From Rhizorhapis sp036570425 (GTDB taxonomy: Bacteria; Pseudomonadota; Alphaproteobacteria; Sphingomonadales; Sphingomonadaceae): a DNA stretch of 64,000 bases. The notes under the pieces were generated by a model. The model made no database searches and was not told the DNA's origin. It saw only the letters and a program-made list of their open reading frames with translations. Shown piece after piece: positions 52,077 to 60,747 of the stretch. The DNA lies in contig DATCYF010000023.1 in assembly GCA_036570425.1 (NCBI GenBank), forward strand, positions 62,001 through 126,000. The letters are read 5' to 3'. Both the position numbers and the translations under genes were made by a program. Within the stretch, counting starts at the first letter, position 1. Each line of letters opens with the position of its first letter.

Positions 52077-55000
52077 ATGCAATTATCCGATCTTTCCGTC
52101 CGCCGTCCTGTGCTCGCCGCCGTCGTCGCGATTCTGATGTGCGTGGCCGGAGCGGTCGGTTATTTCAGCCTTTCGGTCCGTGAATATCCCGACACTGATC
52201 CGCCTATCGTGTCAGTGCAGACAACCTATACCGGCGCGGCGGCTTCCGTCGTGGAAACGCGCATTACCCAAGTGCTGGAAGAGCGGCTGGCCGGTATTGC
52301 GGGCATTCAAACCATCACGTCTGAATCGGAAGATGGTGAATCCAGCATCAACATTGAATTCAGCCCCACTCGGGACGTTGATTCAGCTGCAAATGACGTA
52401 CGGGACCGTGTCTCAGGCGCTGTCGATGATCTGCCAGAAGAAGCGCTGGCTCCCGAGATACGCAAGGTCGACGCCGATGCGCGGCCCATCATGTTCTTCA
52501 TTATTTCCAAACCTGGCTGGTCGCGCCTTCAATTAAGCGATTATGTAGACCGCAATATTGCTGACCGCTTTTCCGCTATCGACGGCGTCGCTCGCGTATT
52601 TATTGGCGGTGAGGCCAAGCCGTCGATGCGGATCTGGTTGCAGCCGGAAAGGCTTGCTGCCTTTCATCTGACCAGCGCCGATGTCGAATCTGCGCTGATG
52701 GCGCAGAATGTGGAATTACCTGCCGGCCGGCTGGAGTCGGAAGATCAGAATCTGACCTTGCGCGTCGATCGTCCCTTTACAACCGAGGCGCAATTCGCTC
52801 GTTTGGTGGTCGGTCGCGGCAGTGACGGTTATCTTGTGCGGCTAGGCGATGTCGCGCGCGTGGAGCAAGGTCCGGAGGACCCCTATCAGAGCTTTCGCAC
52901 CAATGGCCAAAATTCGATTGGCCTTGGTATAGTTCGCCAGTCCGGGGCCAATACGCTGGAGGTTGCCGATCGGGCAAAAGCACTGGCCGAGGAAATGAGT
53001 CCGACTCTCCCGGCGGGAATGACGATTTCCGTCGGCTCTGATGAGTCGGAATTCATCAGTCGCGCGATCGATAAAGTCTATCATACGCTCGCTGAGGCCG
53101 CGGTGCTGGTCGTGTTGGTGATTTTCCTGTTCCTCGGCAGTGTGCGAGCAACTTTTATCCCGGCCATCACAGTGCCGATTTGTCTGCTGGCGACTTTTGT
53201 TGTCCTGTGGCTGCTGGGCCTGTCCATAAATTTGCTGACGCTGCTCGCAATGGTGCTGGCGATTGGGCTTGTCGTTGACGATGCCATTGTGGTGCTTGAA
53301 AATATCTACCACCGCATCGAGCAGGGTGAAGATCCGCTGGTTGCCTCCTATCTCGGCACCCGGCAGGTGGGCTTCGCCATCATTTCAACCACGCTGGTCG
53401 TATGTGCCGTCTTCGTGCCCGTCATGTTCATTGCGGGGCAGACCGGGCTGCTCTTCCGCGAATTGGCCATCGCGATGATTGCTGCGGTGGCGTTCTCCGG
53501 CTTCGTGGCGCTCAGCCTGGCGCCGATGCTCTGTTCCAAACTGCTGCGGCGCACTAAGCGGGGGCGTATTGCCGCTTGGGTTGACGAGCGTTTCCAGCGT
53601 CTTGAGGCGAGCTATACGAGGGGACTGGGCCGCGTTCTCGCCCGGCCGTTGCTGCCGCTCAGCCTCGTGGTTCTATTCCTGGGTGTGGCGGTTTTGCTGT
53701 TCGTCATGCTGCCCAACGAGCTTGCGCCCCAAGAGGATACGGGCATCATGGATGCCAGCATCAGCGCACCTGAAGGAACCGGCTTCGAGCAGATGGACCG
53801 CTATGTGGTGTCCACGCAAAATGCCTTGTTGCCGCTGCTGAAAGATGGCGCCGTGCGCACCATTATCTCCCGTACCCCAGGCAGCTTTGGCGCAAGCGAT
53901 GATTTCACCGACGGTCGCCTCATCATCTATCTGAAACCTTGGGAAGATCGGACCAGGACCACGGCGGAAGTCGCCGCCGAAGTGAACCGGATCATAGCCC
54001 AGCAACCCGGCGTGCGTGGGAACGCCGTGCCACGTTCGGGACTGAGTCGCGGTCGAGGCCAGCCGATCAATCTCGTCATTGCGGGATCTACTTATGAAGG
54101 TTTGGCACGGGCACGCGACCGGATCATGGCCGCCGCCGCGAATTATCCCGGAATCATCAATCTCGATAGCGATTACAAGGAAACCAAGCCCCAACTGCAC
54201 ATTACGGTAGACACCAACCGCGCCGGCGATCTCGGCGTCTCGGTGGAGGACATCAGCGAAGCCCTGCAAACACTTCTCGGCTCCCGGCGCGTTTCCACCT
54301 ACACTGATCGGGGTGAGGAATATCGCGTCATCATGCAGGCGGAGAAAGAGGGCCGCGAAACCATATCCGACCTGGGTAAAATCTATGTGCGCTCATCCGC
54401 AGGTGGACTGGTAACTTTATCAAGCCTGGTGACGGTCAAGGAGATTGCGGGCCCGCGCGAACTCAATCGCTACAATAAATTGCGAGCCATTACATTGCAG
54501 GGCGGTGTCGCTCCCGGCTATTCGCTAGGGCAGGCGCTGGAATTCCTTGAGCAGCAGGCCCGCGCCGCGCCTGAGGTCGCTGCCATCGGCTATCGCGGCG
54601 AAAGCCAGTCGCTGCGTGAAACGGGAAGTTCAATCTGGCTGGTCTTCGGGCTTACCATCCTGATCGTCTATCTCTTGCTCGCGGCTCAATTTGAAAGCTT
54701 CGTACATCCGGCCATCATCGTGACGACCGTGCCGCTGGCAGTTGCTGGCGGAGTCATCGGCCTTGCTCTCGCGGGGGATTCCATCAATCTCTATAGTCAG
54801 ATCGGGATTGTCATGCTGGTCGGGTTGGCAGCGAAAAACGGCATTCTTATCGTGGAATTCGCCAACCAGCTTCGCGACGAAGGTGTGGAGATCGGTGAGG
54901 CGATCCGCGGAGCCGCCGCCCGGCGCCTGCGCCCGATCCTGATGACCTCGATTGCCACGGTCATGGGCGCAGTTCCACTGGTCATGATGGGCGGCGCGGG

Positions 55001-55178
55001 CGCGGAATCGCGGGCCAGCATAGGCGTTGTGATTGTTTCCGGTGTCTCGCTTGCCACGCTGATTACGCTGTTCCTGATACCTATCCTCTATTCACGGCTT
55101 GCAGGACGCACGGTTTCGCCGCAAACCGTGGGCCGGGAACTGGATGCTGCACTGGAAGCGCCAAAACCCGCAGAGTGA
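52077..55178 (+). CDS. RND multidrug efflux permease
   Basis: A 1033-residue HAE1-type proton-driven pump with twelve membrane helices and two large periplasmic loops. The proton-relay aspartates are in GLVVDDAIVVLENIYHR in helix 4. The N-terminus (LSVRRPVLAAVV...) and loop motifs fit the MexF/AcrB superfamily. No outer-membrane TolC-like gene follows, so it must share a channel encoded elsewhere. Confidence 0.94.
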   Translation: MQLSDLSVRRPVLAAVVAILMCVAGAVGYFSLSVREYPDTDPPIVSVQTTYTGAAASVVETRITQVLEERLAGIAGIQTITSESEDGESSINIEFSPTRDVDSAANDVRDRVSGAVDDLPEEALAPEIRKVDADARPIMFFIISKPGWSRLQLSDYVDRNIADRFSAIDGVARVFIGGEAKPSMRIWLQPERLAAFHLTSADVESALMAQNVELPAGRLESEDQNLTLRVDRPFTTEAQFARLVVGRGSDGYLVRLGDVARVEQGPEDPYQSFRTNGQNSIGLGIVRQSGANTLEVADRAKALAEEMSPTLPAGMTISVGSDESEFISRAIDKVYHTLAEAAVLVVLVIFLFLGSVRATFIPAITVPICLLATFVVLWLLGLSINLLTLLAMVLAIGLVVDDAIVVLENIYHRIEQGEDPLVASYLGTRQVGFAIISTTLVVCAVFVPVMFIAGQTGLLFRELAIAMIAAVAFSGFVALSLAPMLCSKLLRRTKRGRIAAWVDERFQRLEASYTRGLGRVLARPLLPLSLVVLFLGVAVLLFVMLPNELAPQEDTGIMDASISAPEGTGFEQMDRYVVSTQNALLPLLKDGAVRTIISRTPGSFGASDDFTDGRLIIYLKPWEDRTRTTAEVAAEVNRIIAQQPGVRGNAVPRSGLSRGRGQPINLVIAGSTYEGLARARDRIMAAAANYPGIINLDSDYKETKPQLHITVDTNRAGDLGVSVEDISEALQTLLGSRRVSTYTDRGEEYRVIMQAEKEGRETISDLGKIYVRSSAGGLVTLSSLVTVKEIAGPRELNRYNKLRAITLQGGVAPGYSLGQALEFLEQQARAAPEVAAIGYRGESQSLRETGSSIWLVFGLTILIVYLLLAAQFESFVHPAIIVTTVPLAVAGGVIGLALAGDSINLYSQIGIVMLVGLAAKNGILIVEFANQLRDEGVEIGEAIRGAAARRLRPILMTSIATVMGAVPLVMMGGAGAESRASIGVVIVSGVSLATLITLFLIPILYSRLAGRTVSPQTVGRELDAALEAPKPAE

Positions 55179-55204
55179 GTCGACCATGTGGGGGAGCAGG
55201 TCCG

Positions 55205-55753
55205 ATGAATCAGATTGCGTCCAGGGGACAGCTCAGAATGTCCTATCTGCGTTGGGCGCTGTTTACCGTCCCACTGATCCTGTTGCTTGGCATCGCGTCG
55301 GGCCGGATAGCGGGAAGCGGTCACGGCAACCGTTGGTTCGCAGCTCTGGCGAAACCGGACATTGTGCCGCCGGGATGGGTATTCGCCACAGCGTGGCCTT
55401 TGCTTTACCTTCTCATCGGTCTTGCCATCGCCATGATCCTGCATGCGCGGGGAGCCCGGATGCGCGGGCCCGCCATTGTGCTGTTCGTCGTTCAGTTCAT
55501 TCTCAATCTTGTCTGGTCGCCGCTGTTTTTCGCCGCGCATCAGGTGACCAGCGCGCTTTACCTTGCAGGCGCTATTGCGGGTTTGACGTTGATCACGCTC
55601 ATTCTCTTCGCAATGATACGGAAGGTCGCGGCCCTGCTGATGCTGCCCTATCTGCTGTGGCTGTGTTTTGCGGTCTATCTGACTTTGGAGATCGATCGTC
55701 TCAACCCCGATGCGGAAACCCTTGCAGCGCCAGCGGTGCGTACCCAGATATAA
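55205..55753 (+). CDS. TspO/MBR-family tryptophan-rich sensory protein
   Basis: Five-helix membrane protein of 182 residues. The family elements GNRWFAALAKPDIVPPGWVFATAWPLLY and the WSPLFF segment are clear. ATG 55205 follows GGGGGAG; a GTG at 55175 overlaps the pump stop. Known members bind porphyrins and, in Rhodobacter, repress photosynthesis genes; a role in tetrapyrrole or stress response is plausible. Confidence 0.9.
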   Translation: MNQIASRGQLRMSYLRWALFTVPLILLLGIASGRIAGSGHGNRWFAALAKPDIVPPGWVFATAWPLLYLLIGLAIAMILHARGARMRGPAIVLFVVQFILNLVWSPLFFAAHQVTSALYLAGAIAGLTLITLILFAMIRKVAALLMLPYLLWLCFAVYLTLEIDRLNPDAETLAAPAVRTQI

Positions 55754-55799
55754 GGTCTGCCTTCAGGCCAAACGATTAGTAGCGCGATAGAGACGGACC

Positions 55800-56072
55800 A
55801 TGCAGACTGAAAACAGATTTTTTGACGATTTCGCTAAATTGATCAACGGCGCTGCGGGCACGCTGGCCGGTGTAGGGCGTGAGGCGGAGGCTGCTGCCCG
55901 CGAACGTGCCAAGGAATGGATTGGCGGCCTTGATTTTGTCAGCCGTGATGAGTTTGAAGCGGTGAAGGAAATGGCGGCAAAGGCCAGGGAAGAGGCTGAG
56001 GCGCTAAGAGCACGCTTGGAAGCCCTGGAAAATAGCGCTGCACAAAAGGCATCTCCCAAGACGGCGGAATAG
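55800..56072 (+). CDS. ubiK: UbiK-family accessory factor (BMFP domain)
   Basis: A 90-residue, mainly helical protein of the YqiC/UbiK family: an amphipathic N-terminus (NRFFDDFAKLINGAAG) and a C-terminal coiled coil (about 50-80, DEFEAVKEMAAKAREEAEAL). It supports ubiquinone synthesis, probably by bringing the Ubi proteins to lipids. Confidence 0.87.
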   Translation: MQTENRFFDDFAKLINGAAGTLAGVGREAEAAARERAKEWIGGLDFVSRDEFEAVKEMAAKAREEAEALRARLEALENSAAQKASPKTAE

Positions 56073-56100
56073 CCCATTGCATTTGCCTTGGGGCGCAAAC

Positions 56101-56120
56101 TTGTCCACAGGCTATCCACA
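56101..56120 (+). promoter_or_regulatory. Two DnaA-box-like 9-mers in tandem
   Basis: TTGTCCACA (56101-56109) and CTATCCACA (56112-56120) each differ by one base from the TTATCCACA consensus and lie 11 bases apart (about one helical turn), in the same orientation. They are in the 143-base gap between ubiK and the YbjN-like gene. Possible DnaA-controlled promoter or DnaA-titration site. Confidence 0.4.
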
Positions 56121-56215
56121 ATTTCATTCACAATCGCGTCAGTTCACCTATTGCGCAACTGTGCTTGGGACATCAGGCTTGCTAATGAAGCAGTCGCGCA
56201 GGAAGAAAGTTAATG

Positions 56216-56719
56216 ATGCAGGGCGACGAATTTGAAGGCGAGCGGGACGAAGCGGCGCCGATCGACATGCTCGCCGCCTATTTTGAGGCGCACGGTTGGC
56301 CGTTCGAACATGCCAGCGAAGATGAAATCGTGGCCACGACGCAGGGAAGCTGGGCCCAATATGAACTGCGCGCCATCTGGCGCGAACAGGATCAGGTGCT
56401 GCAATTGCTGGCGCTGCCAGACATTCGCGTTTCTGATGAGAAGCGGGCGACTATCTATGAAACTCTGGGCCTTATCAATGAACAGCTCTGGCTCGGCCAT
56501 TTCGAGCTTTGGTCCAACAGCGGACTGGTGCTGTTCCGCAATGGCGCTCTCCTGGGATCGGGCGAGACATTGAGCCTGGAACAAGCGCAAACGCTCATTG
56601 AAACCGCGCTTGACGAATGCGAACGTTTTTATCCCGTGTTCCAATTCGTTCTGTGGGGCGGCAAAACCCCGCAGGAGGCGATTTCCGCATCCCTGATCGA
56701 AACGCGCGGCGAAGCCTGA
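56216..56719 (+). CDS. YbjN-domain protein
   Basis: A 167-residue acidic soluble protein with the YbjN fold, resembling type III secretion chaperones. Conserved parts are EAHGWPFE, the central IWREQDQVLQLLALPDIRV and FQFVLWGGKTPQEA at the C-terminus. ATG 56213 is equally possible. Function unknown; E. coli YbjN affects motility and stress responses. Followed directly by proC. Confidence 0.8.
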   Translation: MQGDEFEGERDEAAPIDMLAAYFEAHGWPFEHASEDEIVATTQGSWAQYELRAIWREQDQVLQLLALPDIRVSDEKRATIYETLGLINEQLWLGHFELWSNSGLVLFRNGALLGSGETLSLEQAQTLIETALDECERFYPVFQFVLWGGKTPQEAISASLIETRGEA

Positions 56720-56728
56720 TCGCGCGTC

Positions 56729-57550
56729 ATGAGAGCGAACCGTTTTCCCGAGCACCTTTTCCTGGTGGGCTGTGGCAACATGGCGGGCCCAATGCTGGCG
56801 CGCTGGCTGGAATGCGGGCTCGATCCTGCACGCGTGACCGTCTATCGTCCTAGCGGAAAGTCCGTAGCCGATGGGGTGGCGGTGCTGGACGCATGGCCTG
56901 AATATTTGCCCGACGGCACGCTCGTCCTGTTGGGCATGAAGCCTTATCAAATTGATGATGTCGCGCCGCACGTTGCCGGTATGAAGGGGCAGGATATTCG
57001 TCTTGTCTCTATTTTAGCTGGCATCAGCACGGCGGCGTTGCGATCCCGTTTTCCCGGTCACGCAGATATTGTCCGCGTCATGCCCAACACGCCCGTTGGC
57101 GTGGGGCAGGGGGTATGTGCGCTTTATGCCGATGAACGGACCAGCGACGCGGCACGCGAGCAGGTTGAGGCGTTGATGCAGCCGCTGGGTCTTGCCGAAT
57201 GGCTAAAGGACGAGACACAATTCAATCTTGTTACCGCCTTGTCTGGTTGCGGCCCGGCCTATCTCTTCCGCTTTATCGACGCACTTGCCGGGGCCGCAAC
57301 GCGGCTCGGCTTGCCGGAGGATCAGGCTGCCCGCCTGGCGCTTGCCACTGTGCGAGGAGCCTCGACGCTGGCCGCCCATGCGGATGTTGCACCTGGTGTT
57401 CTGGCGGATCGCGTCGCCAGCCCCGGCGGCATGACGCGAGAAGGCATGAATGTTCTCGACAAGGACGATCGCCTGCTGGAACTCCTGACCCATAGCTTGC
57501 GTGCTGCGCGAGATCGCGGTGAGGAGATGGCAAGGGAAGCCGGAACCTGA
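56729..57550 (+). CDS. proC: Pyrroline-5-carboxylate reductase
   Basis: NAD(P)H enzyme completing proline synthesis. N-terminal Rossmann motif VGCGNMAGPML, VRVMPNTPVGVGQG, and the C-terminal VASPGGMTREG signature. 273 residues. Starts 9 bases after the YbjN-like gene, as in other alphaproteobacteria, so probably one transcript. Confidence 0.95.
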   Translation: MRANRFPEHLFLVGCGNMAGPMLARWLECGLDPARVTVYRPSGKSVADGVAVLDAWPEYLPDGTLVLLGMKPYQIDDVAPHVAGMKGQDIRLVSILAGISTAALRSRFPGHADIVRVMPNTPVGVGQGVCALYADERTSDAAREQVEALMQPLGLAEWLKDETQFNLVTALSGCGPAYLFRFIDALAGAATRLGLPEDQAARLALATVRGASTLAAHADVAPGVLADRVASPGGMTREGMNVLDKDDRLLELLTHSLRAARDRGEEMAREAGT

Positions 57551-57572
57551 TGTTTTTCTGCGTGTACGCAGA

Positions 57573-58067
57573 CTAACCCCGCCCCTGCAGCGCCGCCACC
57601 ATCTTCCTATCTTCTGATGGAATCAATCCTTCCAGCACGCGCCAGAAGCCAGTCACTGATCCCTGGCCCGCCTGCGCATAAGCGGCGGACATTTTTTCCC
57701 GCAAGTCCCGGAACAGCGCGGCCTCCAACTCGGCGCCTGTTTCCGTCAGATGCAGAAGCTTCTGACGGCGGTCCCGGGTGCCTGTTGTGGACTGGATATA
57801 GCCCCGCTCGAAAAGGTCATTCAGTACGCGCCCGAGCGATTGTTTGGTGATTGCCAGCAATTTCAGCAATTCGCTGACCGTCAAGCCCGGCTGGCGCGAG
57901 ATAAAATAAAGTGCTCGATGGTGCGCACGGCCAAGTCCTTGCTGCGCCAACGTCTGGTCGATGGCCCGCGTCATGTGGCTGTAGCCGAAGTAAAGCAGCT
58001 CGACTCCGCGCCGGATTTCGTCTTCGCGCAAAAAGAGCGGCGATGCGGTGGGTGTTTGGACAGTCAT
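57573..58067 (-). CDS. MarR-family transcriptional regulator
   Basis: A 164-residue winged-helix regulator: RAHHRALYFISRQPGLTVSELLKLLAITKQSLGRVLNDLFERGYI covers the recognition helix and wing in the standard order, ending with a dimerisation helix. It is divergent from ilvE with 82 bases between them. It may control ilvE or itself; the ligand is unknown. Confidence 0.88.
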   Translation of the reverse strand: MTVQTPTASPLFLREDEIRRGVELLYFGYSHMTRAIDQTLAQQGLGRAHHRALYFISRQPGLTVSELLKLLAITKQSLGRVLNDLFERGYIQSTTGTRDRRQKLLHLTETGAELEAALFRDLREKMSAAYAQAGQGSVTGFWRVLEGLIPSEDRKMVAALQGRG

Positions 58068-58149
58068 CTTGACCTATCTACCCGTCAGGCATATGGAATG
58101 GCAAGTTTAATGCGCAGATTCGTGTTGCAGCGCAATAGAATTATGGAAA

Positions 58150-59037
58150 ATGAGCATGGCCCTTGATGAACGCCCCTATAATGACCGTGATGGATGGATC
58201 TGGTTTGATGGCAAGCTGGTCCCGTGGCGGGAAGCAAACGTCCATATTCTTACTCACGCACTGCACTATGCATCCAGCGTGTTCGAGGGGCAGCGTGCCT
58301 ATGGCGGAAAGATCTTTGCACTGACAAGGCATAGCGAGCGGTTGCACAACAGCGCTGGAATCCTCGGATTCGAAATTCCTTATACGGTTGCCGAGATCGA
58401 TGCCGCCTGTAACGAGGTGATGAAGGCCAATGGGCTCACGGACTGCTATGTCCGCCCGGTCGCCTGGCGCGGTCCTGAACAGATGGGCGTCGCAGCCCAG
58501 CGCACCAAAACGCACGTTGCCGTTGCTTGCTGGGAATGGGGCGCGTATTTTGGCGACGCGACCAAGGGCATCCGCCTGGATATCGCGCCATGGCGGCGGC
58601 CTGCGCCCTATACCGCGCCGACTCAGGCAAAGGCATCGGGGCTGTACATGATCGCAACCATGTCGAAGCATCACGCGGCTGATCGCGGTTTCGACGATGC
58701 GCTGATGTTCGACTGGCGCGGGCAGGTGGCTGAAGCGACTGGCGCAAACGCCTTCTTCATCCGCGACGGCAAAATCTACACGCCGACGCCAGACTGCTTC
58801 CTCAATGGCATCACACGCCAGACCGTTATCGAACTGGCCCGCAAGCGCGGTATAGAAGTCGAAGAACGCGTGATCTGGCCGGACGAACTGGAAAGCTTCG
58901 AACAATTCTTCCTGACCGGGAGTGCCGCGGAAATCACCCCTGTGCAGTCGGCTGGCCCCTGGAATTTCGAAGTCGGTGCCCTGACCCTGCAATTGCAGAA
59001 AGATTATAGCGATCTGGTGAACGGTCGATCCAACTGA
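58150..59037 (+). CDS. ilvE: Branched-chain amino acid aminotransferase
   Basis: PLP transaminase for leucine, isoleucine and valine. PLP lysine K161 lies in TQAKASGLY, with the QRAYGGKIF and TGSAAEITPV motifs around the active site. 295 residues. ATG 58150 or 58156. It feeds 2-oxoisocaproate into the leucine pathway whose later steps are encoded at 17343-23690. Confidence 0.94.
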   Translation: MSMALDERPYNDRDGWIWFDGKLVPWREANVHILTHALHYASSVFEGQRAYGGKIFALTRHSERLHNSAGILGFEIPYTVAEIDAACNEVMKANGLTDCYVRPVAWRGPEQMGVAAQRTKTHVAVACWEWGAYFGDATKGIRLDIAPWRRPAPYTAPTQAKASGLYMIATMSKHHAADRGFDDALMFDWRGQVAEATGANAFFIRDGKIYTPTPDCFLNGITRQTVIELARKRGIEVEERVIWPDELESFEQFFLTGSAAEITPVQSAGPWNFEVGALTLQLQKDYSDLVNGRSN

Positions 59038-59043
59038 TGTTTT

Positions 59044-59078
59044 CTGCGGGAAAGGAACAAAAAAGCCCTTTCCCGCAG
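59044..59078. terminator. Strong stem-loop between ilvE and the tRNA gene
   Basis: CTGCGGGAAAGG (59044-59055), 11-base A-rich loop, CCTTTCCCGCAG (59067-59078): a perfect 12 bp stem, 7 bases after the ilvE stop. No T-run follows on the plus strand. It may be a terminator or mRNA-protecting hairpin of ilvE. Confidence 0.5.
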
Positions 59079-59129
59079 GCGCGGCTTGAGTATAAGGACG
59101 CCTCTTCGATCCGGCTCGGCCGGACGTGT

Positions 59130-59204
59130 TGGGGCGTAGCCAAGCGGTAAGGCACCGGTTTTTGGTACCGGCATGCGCAGGTTCGAATCCTGCCGCCCCA
59201 GCCA
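59130..59204 (+). tRNA. tRNA-Gln (anticodon TTG)
   Basis: Cloverleaf is complete: a 7 bp acceptor stem TGGGGCG/CGCCCCA, D-arm with GGTAAGGC, anticodon stem CCGGT/ACCGG around loop TTTTGGT (anticodon TTG at positions 34-36), T-arm GGTTCGAATCC, G at position 73 and an encoded CCA. It reads CAA (and CAG by wobble). No direct repeat of its 3' end was found nearby, so no sign of an integrated element. The 257 bases after it hold no recognisable gene. Confidence 0.95.
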
Positions 59205-59461
59205 GCATAACTAATCCTGGACTTGGAATGGAAGCGGCGGGTGGCTTCATGGCATTCGCAGCCATTCTATCTGCTCTCTGCGAGTTGATAGGAAACGGGG
59301 AAGCGATCGCCGAGGCGATGTTTTACGCTTCCGGATGCCCTGTCTCAATCAGACATTGGGCATGGCTTCAGGGATCTGACTGGCCAACATCCGCGTATCA
59401 GGCGCACGGAATGGGAAGGTATCGCTGATACGAAGCCAAACCGCGTGTGAGTCGTGGAAGA

Positions 59462-59764
59462 TCAGCGCTCTACGGCAAATAACGTGACGCCAGCGTATTT
59501 CGAATCGGCGGGATCGAAAATCGTTTCTGGCTGAAACTCTTGATTGGTGAGCGCCAACTGAGACAGGCCGGCCAGCTTGAAAGTGCCGATCTTGATTTCG
59601 CGCGGGGGCTTGCCTTCGCGCTCTATGGTCACGGCATCGATGAAGAGTTCGTCATGTCGCGTATAGAGAATATGCGGCGCCAGTTTCACGGCCATGCGAT
59701 TATAGACTGTTTCTACGCATTTCCTGGTCGCGATGGATTCGAGCAGAAGTTTGGTTGTGTCCAT
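59462..59764 (-). CDS. Conserved hypothetical protein, WYL-like
   Basis: A 100-residue protein from ATG 59764 (MDTTKLLLESIATRKCV). Longer in-frame starts exist (59824, 59926) without better ribosome sites. It shows an ETVYNR...APHILYTRHDELFIDAV...IGTFKLAGLSQL pattern reminiscent of WYL ligand-sensing domains; this is only a resemblance. Single gene, opposite the tRNA. Confidence 0.6.
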   Translation of the reverse strand: MDTTKLLLESIATRKCVETVYNRMAVKLAPHILYTRHDELFIDAVTIEREGKPPREIKIGTFKLAGLSQLALTNQEFQPETIFDPADSKYAGVTLFAVER

Positions 59765-59951
59765 GCGGCCCAAATGATCGATTGGCATCCAATAATCAAT
59801 GAGTCTATGCGCCGCGAAACGCATAATGATCTCTAAGCGGCTTTGACCGGGGCATGTCCTGGCCTGCTCGAAGTTCCTCTCAGAAAGCCGGGACGATGGC
59901 TTGCCGCTTAGCCCGGTCGATCGCATTTCAAATCGATGGACCGGAACAGGT

Positions 59952-60734
59952 TCATCGCGGCCCGTTCTGCGGCTCTGCCAGGCGACGATGCATTTGGGCC
60001 AGGACAGTATCAGGAATGATGCCGGAAAATAGCGCCTGTACCTTGTTCATGAATCCGCTGACGACGCCTGCCTCACCCTTCTTCATGGCGGCATAACCGT
60101 CGACGGCGACCTTGGCAGGGTCCGCCTTTTCTTCCTGGCCCACCTTTGTGTCCATCAATTCGGCCCGTTCGAAAAACTCGGTTTCGGTGGGGCCGGGCAT
60201 CAGACAGGTGACGGTCACGCCTGTGTCCTTCAACTCGTTCCGTAATGCCGTGCTGAAGCTGTCGACGAATGCCTTGGTGCCGTTGTAGACTGCCTGGAAG
60301 GAACCGGGAATGAAACCTGCGATGGATCCCGTGATCAGAATTTTGCCTTGCCCGCGCTGCCGCATCTGACGGCCCACCTTGTGGATCAAGGAAATGGTGC
60401 CAATGATGTTGAGATTCACCACTTGTCTGGCCTTGTCGAGATCCTGATCGAGGAAGCCATGACCCAAGCCTCTCCCCGCATTGGCGAGTAGCGCGTCGAC
60501 TGGCCGGTCGCGGACGGCCGACCAAACCTGCTGGACTCCTTCTTCAGTGGTCAGATCGGCAGTCACGGTTTCGACTTGCGCACCGTGCTGCCGCAATTCC
60601 TGCGCAGCCGCTTCGATTTCCGGTTCATTGGCTGCGATGATCAGGTCATATCCGTCGCCGGCGCAGCATTTTGCAAGTTCCAGACCGATCCCGGTGGACG
60701 CGCCGGTCACGATCGCGAGTGGGCGATCAGCCAT
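59952..60734 (-). CDS. SDR-family oxidoreductase
   Basis: A 260-residue classical SDR: TGASTGIGLELA, NAGRG, and the YNGTK active site. It lies 13 bases after the Zn-alcohol dehydrogenase gene and is the last of a three-gene leftward unit. Substrate unknown. Confidence 0.9.
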   Translation of the reverse strand: MADRPLAIVTGASTGIGLELAKCCAGDGYDLIIAANEPEIEAAAQELRQHGAQVETVTADLTTEEGVQQVWSAVRDRPVDALLANAGRGLGHGFLDQDLDKARQVVNLNIIGTISLIHKVGRQMRQRGQGKILITGSIAGFIPGSFQAVYNGTKAFVDSFSTALRNELKDTGVTVTCLMPGPTETEFFERAELMDTKVGQEEKADPAKVAVDGYAAMKKGEAGVVSGFMNKVQALFSGIIPDTVLAQMHRRLAEPQNGPR

Positions 60735-60747
60735 GAAAAATCTCCTG

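Noticed and set aside
59126..59428. Open frame of 100 codons running through the tRNA-Gln gene
   Set aside because: Overlaps the whole tRNA and has no ribosome site or family match.
59130..59461. tRNA-Gln as attachment site of an integrated element
   Set aside because: No integrase gene and no repeated 3' end of the tRNA in the following sequence.
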